DNA of 64,000 nucleotides from Apteryx mantelli. Taxonomy: Eukaryota > Chordata > Aves > Apterygiformes > Apterygidae. The translations under genes and the position numbers were made by a program. Positions 34,855 through 47,420 of this stretch are shown in pieces. The notes under the pieces were generated by a model. The model made no database searches, was not told the origin of the DNA, and saw only the letters and a program-made list of their open reading frames with translations. The stretch spans positions 12,604,001 through 12,668,000 of the forward strand of contig NC_089994.1 in the NCBI RefSeq assembly GCF_036417845.1. Direction: 5' to 3'. Position 1 is the first letter of the stretch. The number at the start of each line of letters is the position of its first letter.

Positions 34855-36289
34855 CTGGAGGAACAGACTGGGCATTACTGAACCACACTGCAACACACCT
34901 TGGCTGGGGGGAAGAGATGACAGCTGTGGGATGAATCAGGAGCAGAAAGCAGAGTGCACAGGATGGGAGCTATGAGTTACAAGCGTCCTGCTTCCCACCA
35001 TCAGCTGCTAGATCTTCATGTCCCTGGCAGCCTTTAGGAGAAATCCCCAATTTCTGGGACTGCAACAACTCCAGGACCGCACTGCAGTTATCGCAGTCCT
35101 GCCCGAGGAGTGAAGCTCCCGCCAGTGCTGCTGCACCACTGAATCGGAGAAGATCACCCACGGCAAGAGGAGGTTTTTCATCTCCTTCCTTGCTGCTTTT
35201 GCATGGGGACTTCCTGGGAACTGGGAACAGCAGCCTATGGATCACTGGAGCCGCTAAAACTAAACCAGACTAGCACAGCCTTTGGAGAGGCTCTGAAGAA
35301 ATGTGTCTACTTCTGTCCTCCCCAGAGCACCGGTGGCTTTCTGCAAACAGTGTCCGACCACGGCTGCAGTCCTGCTTTCAGTGCGGTGCCCCGCTGTTTT
35401 AGCATTTAGAAATGCATAAAACACTAACTGACATATCAGAGGTTTCTCAAGTGAAGAAACGGAGTAAGAAAATAAAGGAGGAGGAAACTATATTAATAAA
35501 GCAGGGCCGGGGAAGAACAGAAAAGGCGGCACAACGAAGGCGCCTGGGCACAATCTAAAGGCATATGGTAAGCAGGGGACAGGGTCCGGAGGGGCTGCGA
35601 AGGGCCACATTTGCTGGTGGCACAAGCAGGCACGCTTCCCCCACCTGCAGTAAAGCTGCTGCGGCTTCCACCAAAAGAGAGTTGGGCTGGGGGCGTTTTT
35701 CACCTATTTTGGGGTATGGAAAAGGAAACAGGTTGGCCCTGTGCGGGAAGGATGCCTCCGGCTGGATTTCCAGGGGAGTCTTAATGATTTTAGTGGCGAC
35801 TTGAAAACTGTCTTCACTATTTCTGGGTTTCTCAGCCTGAGTTTTTGCAGCATGCTTCATGCTGCGTTTTCCCTGGAGAGGCCCACACAGTGAAAGCTGA
35901 GTCAAAGCAAGATGTCTAACTCTCAACTTCGTCTCATATTTGTTATCGCCTGTTAGAAATTATTGCATGTTATTTACATCTGCTTTTGCATCGATTCCCA
36001 AGGGGAAATGAGCAACAGAAACCAAAGATGCTTCTTCGGATTTGTATTCAAGATGCTCAGCTCTTTCTCCAGAGCTGGCAGATAGTGACACGGTCTTTCA
36101 AAATTTTATGGAAATTGGATCTTAGCCTAATAATGCAGGAGGCAAAACTCCAACACTTAAACATCTGCAGAGAGTTTTTTTTATTATAATTATAAGGATT
36201 TATATCATATTCTTGTTCTTCTGCTCCAGTTTGCATATTTGCTCTATCTGACTGAAACCTATGGATGAATAATACATTCAAATGTGGTA

Positions 36290-36480
36290 GGAACTGCCAT
36301 AATTATAGATTCTTTTTAAGAACATTTAAAAAAATAGTATTCAAACTTGATGGCCATTGTACGCCTATGGAAACACATGTAATTAAATAAAGATGATCTC
36401 TGCATCTCTAATTAGAGAGGCGCTAGACAAAGCCAGATTTTCACTGTTTTTTAATATGAAATATAGCTTGGCATAATTGC
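36290..36480. promoter_or_regulatory. Candidate regulatory element with TAATTA palindrome
   Basis: An AT-rich stretch with CATAATTATAG, GTAATTAAATAAAG and the perfect palindrome TCTCTAATTAGAGA (36405-36418), followed by a SOX-like GACAAAG. TAATTA-centred palindromes fit paired homeodomain binding. Function is inferred from motifs only. Confidence 0.25.
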
Positions 36481-37607
36481 TTCTTTAGTAGATATGTATC
36501 TAAACTTCTAAGTGCTCTGTGCTAATTTGAGACAATAAGCGAAGCTCCAGTGCTTTTGATATTTTAGCCGTTTCCTAGCACTGGGCTCAGCAGATGCAGC
36601 ACTGCAGCAAGCAAGGTCTAAATCTACATTCAAAGTCAGGCATGGTCTGGGTTGATGGTTAGGGTTTTTTTGTTGGTTTTTTTTTGATAGGCTATTAGGA
36701 AAAAGCAAAAAACTTAGCAATTGAGGTAGCAATGAATTCTTAAGATGATGGCCTCAGTTTACCCACACTCATGTTTTGCCACGGCCAAGCCTGCTTGCCA
36801 AAGTGCTGCTTGGACACTCATCGGGCAAAGCCGGACATGCAGGGGAACTGCTGCCATTAGCATGCAAAAATATAATAAAATTAAAAAAAAAAAACAACCC
36901 ATGTTCGTTTCAAGTTGAAGAGCGTGATTTAAAACCACCCTCCAAGCTGGCAGATTGAGAAGGATGAAAACTAAGTGTAAAGTCCTGCTGTCCCAAGCGT
37001 CTCATTTTATATGGATGATGGGTTGAGGCAATTGCTTTCTTTAATACTAGGTGATTTTGATTCCAGCTGTGTACCATGCTCTCAGTGCTTTGGGTGCCTC
37101 TGGCAAGACTGCTGCATGCGCCACACAAACACGCGCACACACGCAGGCCAAAGTTGTTTTAAAACTTCAGGAGTCTGTAGTGAGGCACCTAAATCAAAGC
37201 AAGCTGAGTTTCACTAGCGTGGAGAACCACCGTGGCCTTGAATGAAAGACAAGTCTGGGAGCCCTGGGGAACGCCGGTCCCTGCGTCTGACCGCAGAGGG
37301 AGACGCTTCTCCTCAACGAGGAAATCAGCTGGATCGGCTTGGAACAAAATGTTCATTGATGGAGAGCACTAGTCACTGGAGTTCATTAAAATCCTGCCCA
37401 GGAGGCGATGTCACTGCTCCCCGGCGCCCCGGACCGTCTGACGGCAGCGCTTGGGAGCTCTGATCAGCCAGGGCTGCGCGGCGCCGGGAGCCTCCGAAGG
37501 GCAACGGCAGTCCCGCGCGCTCTGCAGCCCCAAAGGCAGCCTTGCAGATGCAGTGCACCAACCCCAGGACCTTCACGGTTGGGCACTGTGGGCATTTGGG
37601 CTCACAG

Positions 37608-37639
37608 TAAGCATATGCAAAAATAAGCATATGCAAAAA
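37608..37639. repeat. Perfect 16-bp tandem duplication
   Basis: TAAGCATATGCAAAAA occurs twice, back to back (37608-37623 and 37624-37639). Each copy contains ATGCAAA, close to a POU octamer. It lies in MMP17 intron 7. Confidence 0.9.
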
Positions 37640-39284
37640 ATAGACACTGAGATGGATTTCTTTAGCTTTGATTTTTTTTGGTTCCTCTCTGAAAAAAAAG
37701 ACAGCCATTTATCCTGGACACCAGTTCTTGTCTCTTATTTTCCCTTCTTCCCTGGGGCTTTTTGGAGCCAGCATCTGAATCCACAGTCGCGGGGAGGAAA
37801 CTGAACTGCTGCTGCAAGGGGAACATCCTCTTCCGCCCTGCGCTCCCCAAAGGGCACAACAGCATCGCTCTCCCTGGAGCCCACCTGCCGCCCTTCCCTC
37901 CCGCCGAGCCTCGCTGAGTTACGCAGAGAGGGGCTACGCTCACCTCGACACTGCTTCCCATCCCCGCGGGAGACACTTCTGTTTCCGTGCTGGATCGGTT
38001 TGGGATAGCCAAGCTATGGCCAAGGGTGTAAAGCAGTGCTCACTGGGCACTTTTCCATCCTGGAAAGATGGAAGAGAAAGCCCACGGAGTCCAGCAGAGA
38101 AGGCACCGAGGGGATCCTTGTAGACAGCCGGGCACCCCGGAGGAACACTGTCAGCAACTGTTTGCTAACACAGAACCAGATGGCTCTGTAATTGTGCGCG
38201 TGATGTCTGTGAGCGATGCACAGCAAGCAACAGCAGGAACGATGAAGCGTAGGAGGCAAGGGAAGTTGAAGGCGTCCAGGGAAAAAGCAACAGAGAGCTG
38301 TTGTTCTGTTAATCCTTCCTGTTCAACCCAGATTTTGACTTTATATTGCAAATGCCAGATTTCAGTTCTTTGCTTTGAACTCCTGGGTAGTGGGGTGCAA
38401 AGGATCAACGAGTGGCACAGTGGAAAGTGCAGTGCAGGATCTTCACCAGAACGGCCACTTCAAAGTGGCAAAGCCCTGAGCACTGCACGCTCGGTGATTA
38501 GCAGGTGACCTGAAGCACGAGGGCTTACTTCCATTAGTGTAACTGCAGAAACTCCTCTGATCTCTCTTCCTTGCTAGTGACCCACTAGAATCCTTCTAAC
38601 CTTGTCACACCCTTAATTTCTCCTGGCTGAAGACTCCTTAGCTTAATTATGTGCTGTGTTAAAGAATATTATTTTTCATCATTTTTAAGTAAATTGTGTT
38701 TTAGTTTCACTGGCTTTCTCATCTTTTTTTGGATAAAGAGAAATGTGTGATTTACTGTTCAGTCATTCAGATACCTCCACCACATTCCTTCTTCTCCTGC
38801 TCCCTGAGAGTCCCGGTTTAGCTGCTGCCCCTCACCTCGCAATCTCTGCCTGTCACTCGTCAGCGCTGCTGCGTGTCCCTGGGCATCCTCCGCACTGGCA
38901 CCTCCTTCACCATCCCGCATCTGGCAGGGCTGAGACTGGCGTTTCCTTCCGCACTGGAGGTGGCTTCTCATCTACATTAAAACTTCCTTATCATCTGTCC
39001 TCAGCCTTGGTGGGTTGATTAAAGATCTCAGACCTTTTATTTGGGTCAAAAGGTGTCAGTGGTCCGTGAGAATCATTGCTTGGGTCTGCGGGCTCTGCAA
39101 GACCCAGAAGTATTCTGCAGTCTGCGAACTCAGAGCCAGTTTACCCTAATCGCATGGTCCACATGGCCCGATATTGCCTTTGCAGCGTTACAAAGCTAGC
39201 CTGGCAACGTCATACGTACGTCATTGCAGGGCTTCAGGCATACAAAGATCACTGACACCGGCAGTGGTGAAAGCAGCCACTTAC

Positions 39285-39367
39285 CTTTGAAAAAGAAAGC
39301 CTCTCCTCTGATCTGGGCCACGGCGTCAAAGTGAGTATTGCATCTGTTGGGCACATCCCTCCGGAGC
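39285..39367 (-). CDS. MMP17: MMP17 exon 7: end of hinge, start of hemopexin domain
   Basis: This 83-bp exon completes a proline codon (CC from exon 6, G here) and then reads [20 protein letters not shown] and GEAFFFKG. The cysteine (283 in visible numbering) is the first hemopexin cysteine, which pairs with C474. [15 protein letters not shown] is the first blade. The acceptor is CTCTCCGCAG and the donor GTAAGT. A local CpG-rich patch (about 39370-39620) lies just upstream. Confidence 0.96.
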
Positions 39368-41956
39368 CTGCGGAGAGACGAGCCGGGTGAGAACGGGCCC
39401 GTGCCAGCAGCGGGACGGAGGCGCCCCAGCCCCGGCTCTGGTCCGGCGTGGCGCGGCACCCCTCCCGGGGCCAGGCGGGTCCCCGCTCGCCCTCCCGCGA
39501 GCCAGCGCTGCCGCCGCTCACCCCAGCCCGCGAGCCGCCTCTCCTAGCCGCAAGCACCGCAGCTCTCCGCAGCGCCAGAGCTGAAGCAAACCGCGCTGCG
39601 GCTCGGGGCTCTCGTGCTGAAGGAGCTATTTCACTCTTGAAGAGCTGCACAGAGCATCACAGGCTGCGTCTGTTTGTCATGCCTCGCTCTCCCAGTGCAC
39701 TCTCTGAACCCGACTATGTGCACGGAGCATCTCCCAGGCACGGACTTGGGCAAACATCAGCCTGAAGGCAGCTCTGTGGCAGACGCAATCCCTGGGCCAC
39801 CTGAGACCATTGCTGAGTAGAGCTGAGGGACACAGACTCCACATCTACTAGCTGAAGTAGCTGAGGGCAGTGCTGGCTTCCAGTTCACCAGTGGCACAGG
39901 ACATCATGGTCTGGCCAGGTGCCCTGAAGCATCAGGATGCTGGATGAATAAAAGGGCGAGAGGCATCTGACTCCAGGGGCTGGGAACATTGGTGCTCAGA
40001 GGCTGAGCTCAGAAAAGCCAGTTAGAGGTGACAAGGCTGGAAAGTGAGGCAGCAGCAAAGACTAAACAAAGAGACTTGGAGGTGAGATGATGCCACATGA
40101 TATATGGAGGAAGCCACTTGGCAAGTCACAGGCTGAGATACTGAGTTGCTTTTAACAAGGTGGGTGGGAAAGGCACAGAGTATGAAGGACCTAAAGAGCT
40201 ATGAAGCCCAGGTGAAGAATGATGATTGATAGAGAACAAGGAGAGGATGACGGAAATATATGCAAAAAAGCTGCTCCAGGTGACAGGCAAGCATAAATCT
40301 AATTTGCTGATAGAAGGTTTGCGTTAGGTTGGCAGAGTCGGCTTCACAGCCCTCTTCAGGCACAAAGTGACAGGGGAGTAGGTGAACCCCTTTCATCCTC
40401 CCAGTCACACACAGGGCAGAAAGAAGGGGCTGGGGGGTGGACGAGTTTCCTGCTCCCTTGCTGCCATTGTGGGATGATGATCTGCTGCAGCAGCAGCAAA
40501 AAATACACATATTCTCTTGTCCCTAGGTCCCCTACACAACACACACAGGCACCAGCCAAGACGATGGTCATACAGAGCTACGGGGACAAGCTCCTTTAGA
40601 AGCTACGCAGCAAGAAAGATTACTGATGGCATTGCAAATTCACACGGCTACTTACGCTGGCCACATGCTAGTGTGGGAGATACAGAGCCTCCTAGCCTGG
40701 AAGAGCCCATCTCAGCTGGCAGCACTAACTCAGCCAGCCCTAGGTGGCATCACTACCACAGGGAACGGTATATAGCAACAACCAGCTCTTAATGTCATTG
40801 AAGGCCAGTGTTTGGGACACACTCTTGGCACTAGTCATTACTAACGATCTGGGTGTAACACCAAGCTGGGCAAAGAGGGGAGAAGAAGGTGTCCAGATGG
40901 GAAGAAGTAACTACAGCACAGCATGTTTTTTCAAGATTATATTCTCCTATGGCCCCATTGCTGTAGCAGTAATCCAGTTGTTCATGTTTTCACTTTGTGA
41001 GGAAGGATGCTGTTGTTATCCCCTCTTTAAAGAGGGGGAATTGAGGCCTAGAGAGGTGAAATAATTTCCTCAAGGTCACACCCAGGAGAGGGACAGACGG
41101 GAGACAAAGCCAGCACCTCCTGGGTGACCTGCTCTGTCTCTGCTGCTCTCACTTGGGACACTCTTGGCATCGGGCAAAAAATGTGTGTAACCATTAACTT
41201 CTACCTATTACTCAGTGTCAAAAGGACACTTCCCCTCCTAACCCTTCTGCTGTCCTAGAAGCAAAACAATTTGGTAACTCCAGCATTTATTAATGACTTA
41301 AATCCAGAGCTTTCCTAAATGAGGGTGTGCTGGTTGCTTGATGACACACTTAGTATGAGCAGTTCTTTGCCAATTCAAAGCTGTGCGAGAGGCAGATTCT
41401 CAGTCCACTTGTTCCAATATTCACCCCCACAGGTACATTAGGGAGTTGCTCACCATGGAAAGATTTAGGTAAGTTATGCATGCACAAATCAGGCCACTGA
41501 AGAAGAAGTTTGATTAAAATTTCAGCAAGGATGAGTTCATCTAAGGGCAATGGGGACAAATTCCCATTAACACGGGTGAAATTTGGAGTCTTAGGGAAAT
41601 GCAAAGCATTCCACAATGATGCAGAATTTCTCGACATGCCTTGAATAATAAAAATCAGCTAACAAATAAATAGCAACTGTCACTCACTGCTGCTATTAAC
41701 CACTTCAGTTATGGGCCGGCTGGCCAGTCTCCACATACACTGCTTGAAAAAAGCAACAACATATGCAGGGGATGATCGGGAGACATAAGGAAGAAGGGAT
41801 ACTCTGTGTGTGTATTTATAGGCAGACAAGAGGTCTAGAGGGAAATACCAAAGCTGGAGCGAGCAGACAAGATCCTGATGCTTAAGTGGTCTTTTACTAC
41901 TACATGGCCTTTGCAAAAATATCAGCAACAGCTGAACAAAAATGAGCTTGACTTAC
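39368..41956 (-). other. MMP17: MMP17 intron 6
   Basis: A 2589-bp intron. The first about 250 bp next to exon 7 (39370-39620) is CpG-dense. A MIR-like fossil lies at about 41005-41140. No other gene was seen. Confidence 0.8.
41005..41140 (-). mobile_element. MIR-like SINE fossil
   Basis: Words in order are ATCCCCTCTTTAAAGAGGGGGA, ATTGAGGCCTAGAGAGGTGA and TTTCCTCAAGGTCACACC, which match the reverse complement of the MIR core (GGGGAAACTGAGGC, AGAGAGGTTAAGT, GCCCAAGGTCACACAG). It is an ancient, inert copy. Confidence 0.7.
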
Positions 41957-42056
41957 GGGATAGTGGAGCGGTTCTCTGGCAGCTCCGGCAGGATAGGATG
42001 GTCTTCTGTTTTGCTTACTTCAGGCTTGGCTGTGGGGGACACAGATTCCCTGACTC
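41957..42056 (-). CDS. MMP17: MMP17 exon 6: hinge (linker)
   Basis: This 100-bp exon encodes the flexible linker between the catalytic and hemopexin domains. It begins GVRESVSPTAKPE, ends LPELPENRSTIP, and contains a sequon NRS that is also present in human (DNRS). The linker is proline- and glutamate-rich. The acceptor is TTTGCACGTAG and the donor GTAAGT. It diverges more from human than its neighbours, as expected for a linker. Confidence 0.93.
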
Positions 42057-42191
42057 CTACGTGCAAAGACAAAGAAGCAGTAGAGGGGAACACCATCCTC
42101 CCCACATGCTCCACTCGCCCCAGAGAAGAGCTATTTCAGTGTATCCTGTGGCAGAAATGGGCCATAGGTGGGTTTAGGGACACAAACTTAC

Positions 42192-42368
42192 CATACAGTT
42201 GCCAGATTCGGACTTTATCCTCGTAAGGTAGATCATACTTCAAAGGATCCCCTACTGGACCTTGATAATAGGGTCTCATGATAGACTCTATGGCAGAGAT
42301 GTGGGTCAAGCCAATGGCATGGCCAAATTCATGGACAGCTACAGCAAATAGGTCCATCCCATGAGCAT
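42192..42368 (-). CDS. MMP17: MMP17 exon 5: catalytic zinc site
   Basis: This 177-bp exon is phase 1 on both sides. It encodes [20 protein letters not shown], giving the zinc-binding HExxHxxGxxH motif [11 protein letters not shown] (His 194, 198 and 204; general base Glu 195). The Met-turn [14 protein letters not shown] follows, then [14 protein letters not shown]. The acceptor is TTATTTCCAG and the donor GTAAGT. All residues needed for catalysis are present. Confidence 0.98.
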
Positions 42369-45300
42369 CTGGAAATAAAAACATCATCAAAACATAAGTC
42401 ACTACATGCTGATTGTATTTTGTGGGTTTGGACAGGCTGTAAAAGAAGATATACGTGTATGTTGGGTGAAGTCACACTAGCAGATTATGGTCTAATATCT
42501 GAGTGGGACAACTTCAGAGCTGCACAGGAAAGGGTTTGCTCATCATAAGAGAATATTTGTGATTATGACATTGTTTTCCACCTGTGAAGGCCTTACAGTC
42601 TTTTATGCTAACAGTCTTAACTTTTGTTGGATGTAGGGTTTGGAGCAGAGTTTTTAACAGGGTCATTTCCCCCCTTAAACCGGAAAAAAATGTTTTGGAA
42701 TAGATGAAATTTTGAAAAAGAAAGTATTTGCCAGTTGAAAAAAAAAGAAACCAAAGTGCACCATATGAAAAGGGAAAGAAGGCCAGACATCAGGCACAGT
42801 GCAAGTCCTCAGTACAACATAGGCTTGAGGATCACCTCTCTGATTCCCAGATCACTAACGGCACCTGCAAACAGCTGGACAAATGGCTGTCACAGCACAT
42901 TCAGCAAGACCATCCATCATTCCCATTAACCAGAGGTGGAGATGCTGGTCCAGAACAGTTGTCTCCTGTATTTCATGTCTTTGTAGCAGCTGCAGACAAA
43001 GTCTTTGTGATGCCCAGAATACCAGACTTCTGCCTCGGCTAACCGGAAGCTCTCCAACATCTGAAATACTGAGCAAAAGCCATGTGTTGGCCTTGCCTGG
43101 ACCAAAGGACCTGCAAGAGTCAGGTAGAGCCATGCCTGGACAGTGCCAGGCAGAGCAGGAGGGGACATCTGCGGGGATCACAGCCAGCCTGCCTGAGGTG
43201 CAATGCCAGCATTGCTCAGTCTTTCAGCTGGGCTTTTCCCTGCCTGTTAACTGCTGGAATCACACACCGTTGCCTTGGCCAAGCTCTACAGTGAAGGAGC
43301 TTCCTGGACGCATATGAACGCTGAGCTATCCATCTTCTCATCAGTCATCAAATCTCCTGCCAGGCTGCCCATTTAACTACTGTCCTCACAGAGTATGGCA
43401 AAAGGGGCAAGTGGTCATGTGAAGCTGTTTCCAGAGGACTTGCCCATCTTCTGCCCTTCCACATCTTGCTGAAGACTTCACCAGGAGGGTGTGCAGCTCT
43501 GGACTCTAGGCCTGCTCCTTTAGGCAAACACTTTGATCTTTACACACCTCACTGTCCATCCGAGAGAACTTATTTAACAATGATACCTCCCCAAAGACTT
43601 TTTTACTGGTTGTTCCTCCATACTCTACTCTCTTCCCCCACATTCCCTTACTTGCAATCTAACCCCTAGTGCCTGACATCACATGCACCACACAGACCCA
43701 TCCTTCCAATGAATGGTCCCCTTCAGAGCCTCAGTTGCTCTGGTCACATCTTAACATGGGTTGGTGTCCACTTTAAAACCTTCAGCGCTGCCAAAGCCAA
43801 AGAACAACTTCCCCCAGCAGCCGTAAGGGACCGATCCTGTTTGGGGCACTCACACCACAGGGCTCCCTGTCCAGCCTGGGCTGAGCACACATGCAACTGC
43901 CGGCTCCTCGCTGCATAGTCATGCACTGCAGAGCAATACCAAGAAAGCGGCAATGATTTTAAGCATGGTTGTGACAAAGTTCACGATCACAAGTACTGTA
44001 ATAAGGAGGTAGTGGGGCTGGAAAGCTGACACCTCCGCGGAGCCCAGGGGAGCCCCCTGCTCCCTGAGCCGCAGCAGGGGCCAGAGGAGAGCTCCCAAAG
44101 AAGCCACCGTGGGCTGACCCCGTGTAGTGCTTTGCACCCCCCACTGGGCCTACGGTGTTGGGGGATGTTTCTGCAGAATTCTCCTTCTTCCTTGATGACT
44201 ATTATTTACAGTGTCTGTAAACAGCTGGGTTTTTTTGTTTTTTTTTTTTTTTTTTTTTTAATAACCTGCGCTGTTTTCCCCAGCACCAGGAGAGAACAAG
44301 ACATATGCTTTCTGACATTTTAATGCCAAACTGACAACCTTGGGGATATTTTTATATCACCTACCAAGTTGTTATTTTTGAATCACTAGGAGGGAGAACA
44401 AAATAAATAAAAGATGAAGCTTAGATAGTTCCAGACCTTAGCAACGGAGGGCAGCTCTCCTGTCACCAGCCTCATGCCCTTGTCTCTTGGCCGTGCTTGG
44501 AGGGAATCACTCTCGGGGGATGCCAGCCTTCGGCCTGCTCCCCACATCCGCCCCCCCAAGGCGAATGCGTGGAAGTTCCTTCCGCCGTGCTTGAACAAAC
44601 AGCATTCAGGACCACCAGGTCCGAAGAGGGCAACTCTCTGCTTAATCTCTAATAACACCTCTGCTAAGACAAGCTACCAAACTTCAGTGCTCGCCTCCAC
44701 TCTGTACGTCTGTAAAACAGAGCTGCTGCTTTTTTCTTTCTTAATAAACACCAGCTGGGGCAAGAACCAAGGAACAGGTTGATTTTGACCTAGTTTTACA
44801 GGAGCGCAAAACTAAAGGCATCCTCCTCTCAGCCAGACAGGGACACTCACAACTGCACTGTGGCGATGTTCCCCAGGTCTCTGGTGGGAGAGACCCTCTG
44901 CTCCAGGTCTGGGTGTCCAAAGCCAATGCTGGGAGCCATCACTTCGCACCAGCCTGCACTCCAGCTCAGCTTGCTGTGGCTTCCTGGGGCTGGCCATGCA
45001 GCGCCTCGGGTCTGCCTGTCTAACACTGGCACAGTAGAATCATTCACCCAGAGGGAACAGCGCAGGCATGAAGGTTATTACTCATCTTTTCAAGAAATTG
45101 CGAGTGTCTAGTATATGAGGACTCACCAACAGATGAAAAATTTCATTTGAAACATTTCTGGTGCTAAGGCCTCAGTCAGTGAGAGGCACTACCATTTTAG
45201 TGCTCCACTCGGAGCAGCAAGGAAGACTTCGGCCCCCACAACTCCAGCTCAGGGTTTAGCCTTGGGGACAGAAGTGGAGCTTAGCATGAGGATGCAAACT

Positions 45301-47136
45301 GGAAGCCACCAGGAGAAAAAAGATACAAAATGCTATATTTTTATAAGCTTGCTGAAAATCAGCCAGCAGTGTACCCAAGGGGTGCCTGCGCCTCCCCAGC
45401 TCAGACAGGAGCTCAGTCCATCAGTGGTAGTTCACCGGTTCCTGATCATAGACTGAACTGCTCTGCAAAATCTGGGGCACCTCACGGGAAGACGCAAAGA
45501 GGTCAGAGAAGCAGGGAACCCTTCAAGTCCAGATGCCTCTACAATGGCAGAAGCTGACCATTTTCTGGGACCTCCTAATGCACAGATCAATTCGTGGTGT
45601 AATTGGAGGAAATGAATTCATCCACGGACCAGCCGAATGACTGACAGAGCCTGAATGCAGCAGGAGGAACAACCAGCAAACTACATCCAGCGCTTACTGG
45701 AGTGACGAGCTCAAAAGTGTTGCGGGAAACAGAAGCGATTGGGACTGCTGGCCTGAACCTTCATTTTGTGCTTTCAGATGTCTCTGTAAATTGGGTTCTC
45801 CATACATTCAGGTTTAACTCCAGCCAATCCCAGCCCCCTGTCCTCCAGCACGTCTGGTGAATATTCCTGCCTGTGAACAGTGAGGAGTGGTGCAGGGGAG
45901 AGAAATCTAATTAAACAGAGGAAAAGGAGAAAAGGGGTGCAGGGAGAGAAGATATTAGCTGGTTTCAGAGAAGATGATTAGGTCTAAATGAAACCATTAA
46001 GCTGAGGGAGCAGAAGCCCACTGGGATGCTGAAGAAGACATGGTGTGACAAGCAAATTAGCAGCTGGTGACTGCAGCAGCAACATGCTGTCGAAGTGCAC
46101 CCAGCACAAAGGTTGTGAGAAGGGATCTTCTACAGATGGCTTGCACAGCTGAGACACACTCACTTGTAAAGGTCCCTCCGCTTGTTAAAACTGTGCTGTT
46201 AGCTAGACAAGATGACATATAAAGAAAGAAATCCCATAAAACCGTAACTTATAATCATCTTGAAGCCAGTTAAGGGACAAGAGATGGCAGGACAAACGTA
46301 GCTTGTATAGGAGTTTTTTTTCTCTGTAGTCCTCAGAGCTCTTTCCAGAGAGGTCAGTGTAAATACGCTTTAAAAATAAGCTCCTCTAAAAACAGGAAAC
46401 TGAGGCACATGGCAGTGAAGCCACCCAAAAGAGGATGGAATCAGGGAACCCTGTCCCCAGCCAAGAGGTCTCACAGACACGCCGATGCCCCTCCACGCCG
46501 GGGAAGAGACCGGGTTGGTGTTGCTCTGCCTGTTCTTCCTAAGGGACAGGAGGGCTAGCTGTTTTCTGTTAAAAATGGCAGTTTTCAGCACAGTCTGTAC
46601 TCGCATCAGGATTTCCATCCTCCAAGACAGGAGGCAGCCATAGGGCGTGGGAGAGATCGGAGAAGGGTTAAGGCAGTGGCTGGGACCTGGACTCCTCTGC
46701 TGTGGCAGGACCAGTTTTAATCCATGAATTAGCGGAAGGCTGGCTCTCCCCAGCCCAGCCTTGGATGCCACCATGCAAAGGCGGGGTGGGGGTCACTGCC
46801 TTGTCACCTCGTACACCTCCTCCCACAAATGAATGGCAACTGCATGGCAGAGGGGACAACCGGGTCCAAAAGGCACTATGTTCCAGTTTCCCGTGAACAG
46901 GAACCTGCAATTGTGGGTATGATGGGGAGAAACAAGGAGATGCCAGTGAGGCTTCTGGGAAAACAAAAGGTCATCGACAGTGGGTGGTGGTGTCTTGTTG
47001 GCAAGGTTGAAGAGGGAACCAGAAGAAGGTCTGGGGAGTGAAAGTGTAACAGAGACAGAACGACACTAAACATCAATGCAGAAGAGAGGAGCTGGCAGTT
47101 CGTGAGTCTGGCTGCAGCTCTCTCACCCTGACGTAC
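42369..47136 (-). other. MMP17: MMP17 intron 4
   Basis: A 4768-bp intron with no other exon seen. It contains a long T run at about 44228-44260 and a MIR-like fossil at about 46370-46470. The remaining sequence is unremarkable. Confidence 0.8.
46370..46470 (-). mobile_element. MIR-like SINE fossil
   Basis: ACAGGAAACTGAGGCACATG followed by GCAGTGAAGCCACCCAA and a GGAATCAGGGAACCC segment matches the antisense MIR core (GAAACTGAGGCACAGAG, then AAGTGACTTGCCCAA, then GGATTCGAACCC). The copy is degraded. Confidence 0.5.
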
Positions 47137-47420
47137 CTGACGATCGGAAGGTCCAATATTCGTCATCATCAAAATGAGTGTCTCCTGCCGTGTGGTGGTC
47201 TCCAGGGAAGAAGGCATGTGCTACTGTGCCACCGGGCCCATCGAAGGGATAGCCGTCATTGTGATCTGCCTTGGAGAAGTCGATTTGTATGTCGGCATTG
47301 TTACCGGCCACTTCATGGAAATTCAGTGGGGTAATGTCGCTCCAGACCTTCAGGGCATAGTACATCAGGGCACGGACTGTGTCGTGGCCCAGGTGGGATT
47401 CTTTTGGAAAGGTGCGGACC
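47137..47420 (-). CDS. MMP17: MMP17 exon 4: N-terminal catalytic domain
   Basis: This 284-bp exon begins (after a TCTCTCAG acceptor) RVRTFPKESHLGHDTVRALM and contains YYALKVWSDITPLNFHEVAG, ADIQIDFSKADHNDGYPFDG and GGTVAHAFFPGDHHTAGDTH, then FDDDEYWTFRSS. This covers the structural zinc and calcium site (HNDGYPFDGPGG, AHAFFPG, HFDDDE). It ends in phase 1 before GTACGT. Identity with human is very high by eye. Confidence 0.98.

Larger units (their letters stand above)
34855..39284 (-). other. MMP17: MMP17 intron 7
   Basis: A 4430-bp intron with no other exon seen. It contains an AT-rich candidate regulatory stretch at about 36290-36480 with a 14-bp palindrome (36405-36418), a 16-bp tandem duplication at 37608-37639, and a modest CpG cluster at about 37400-37530. 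Confidence 0.8.

Noticed and set aside
38068..38508. 146-codon plus-strand frame in MMP17 intron 7
   Set aside because: No recognisable domain; antisense within an intron and of low significance by length.
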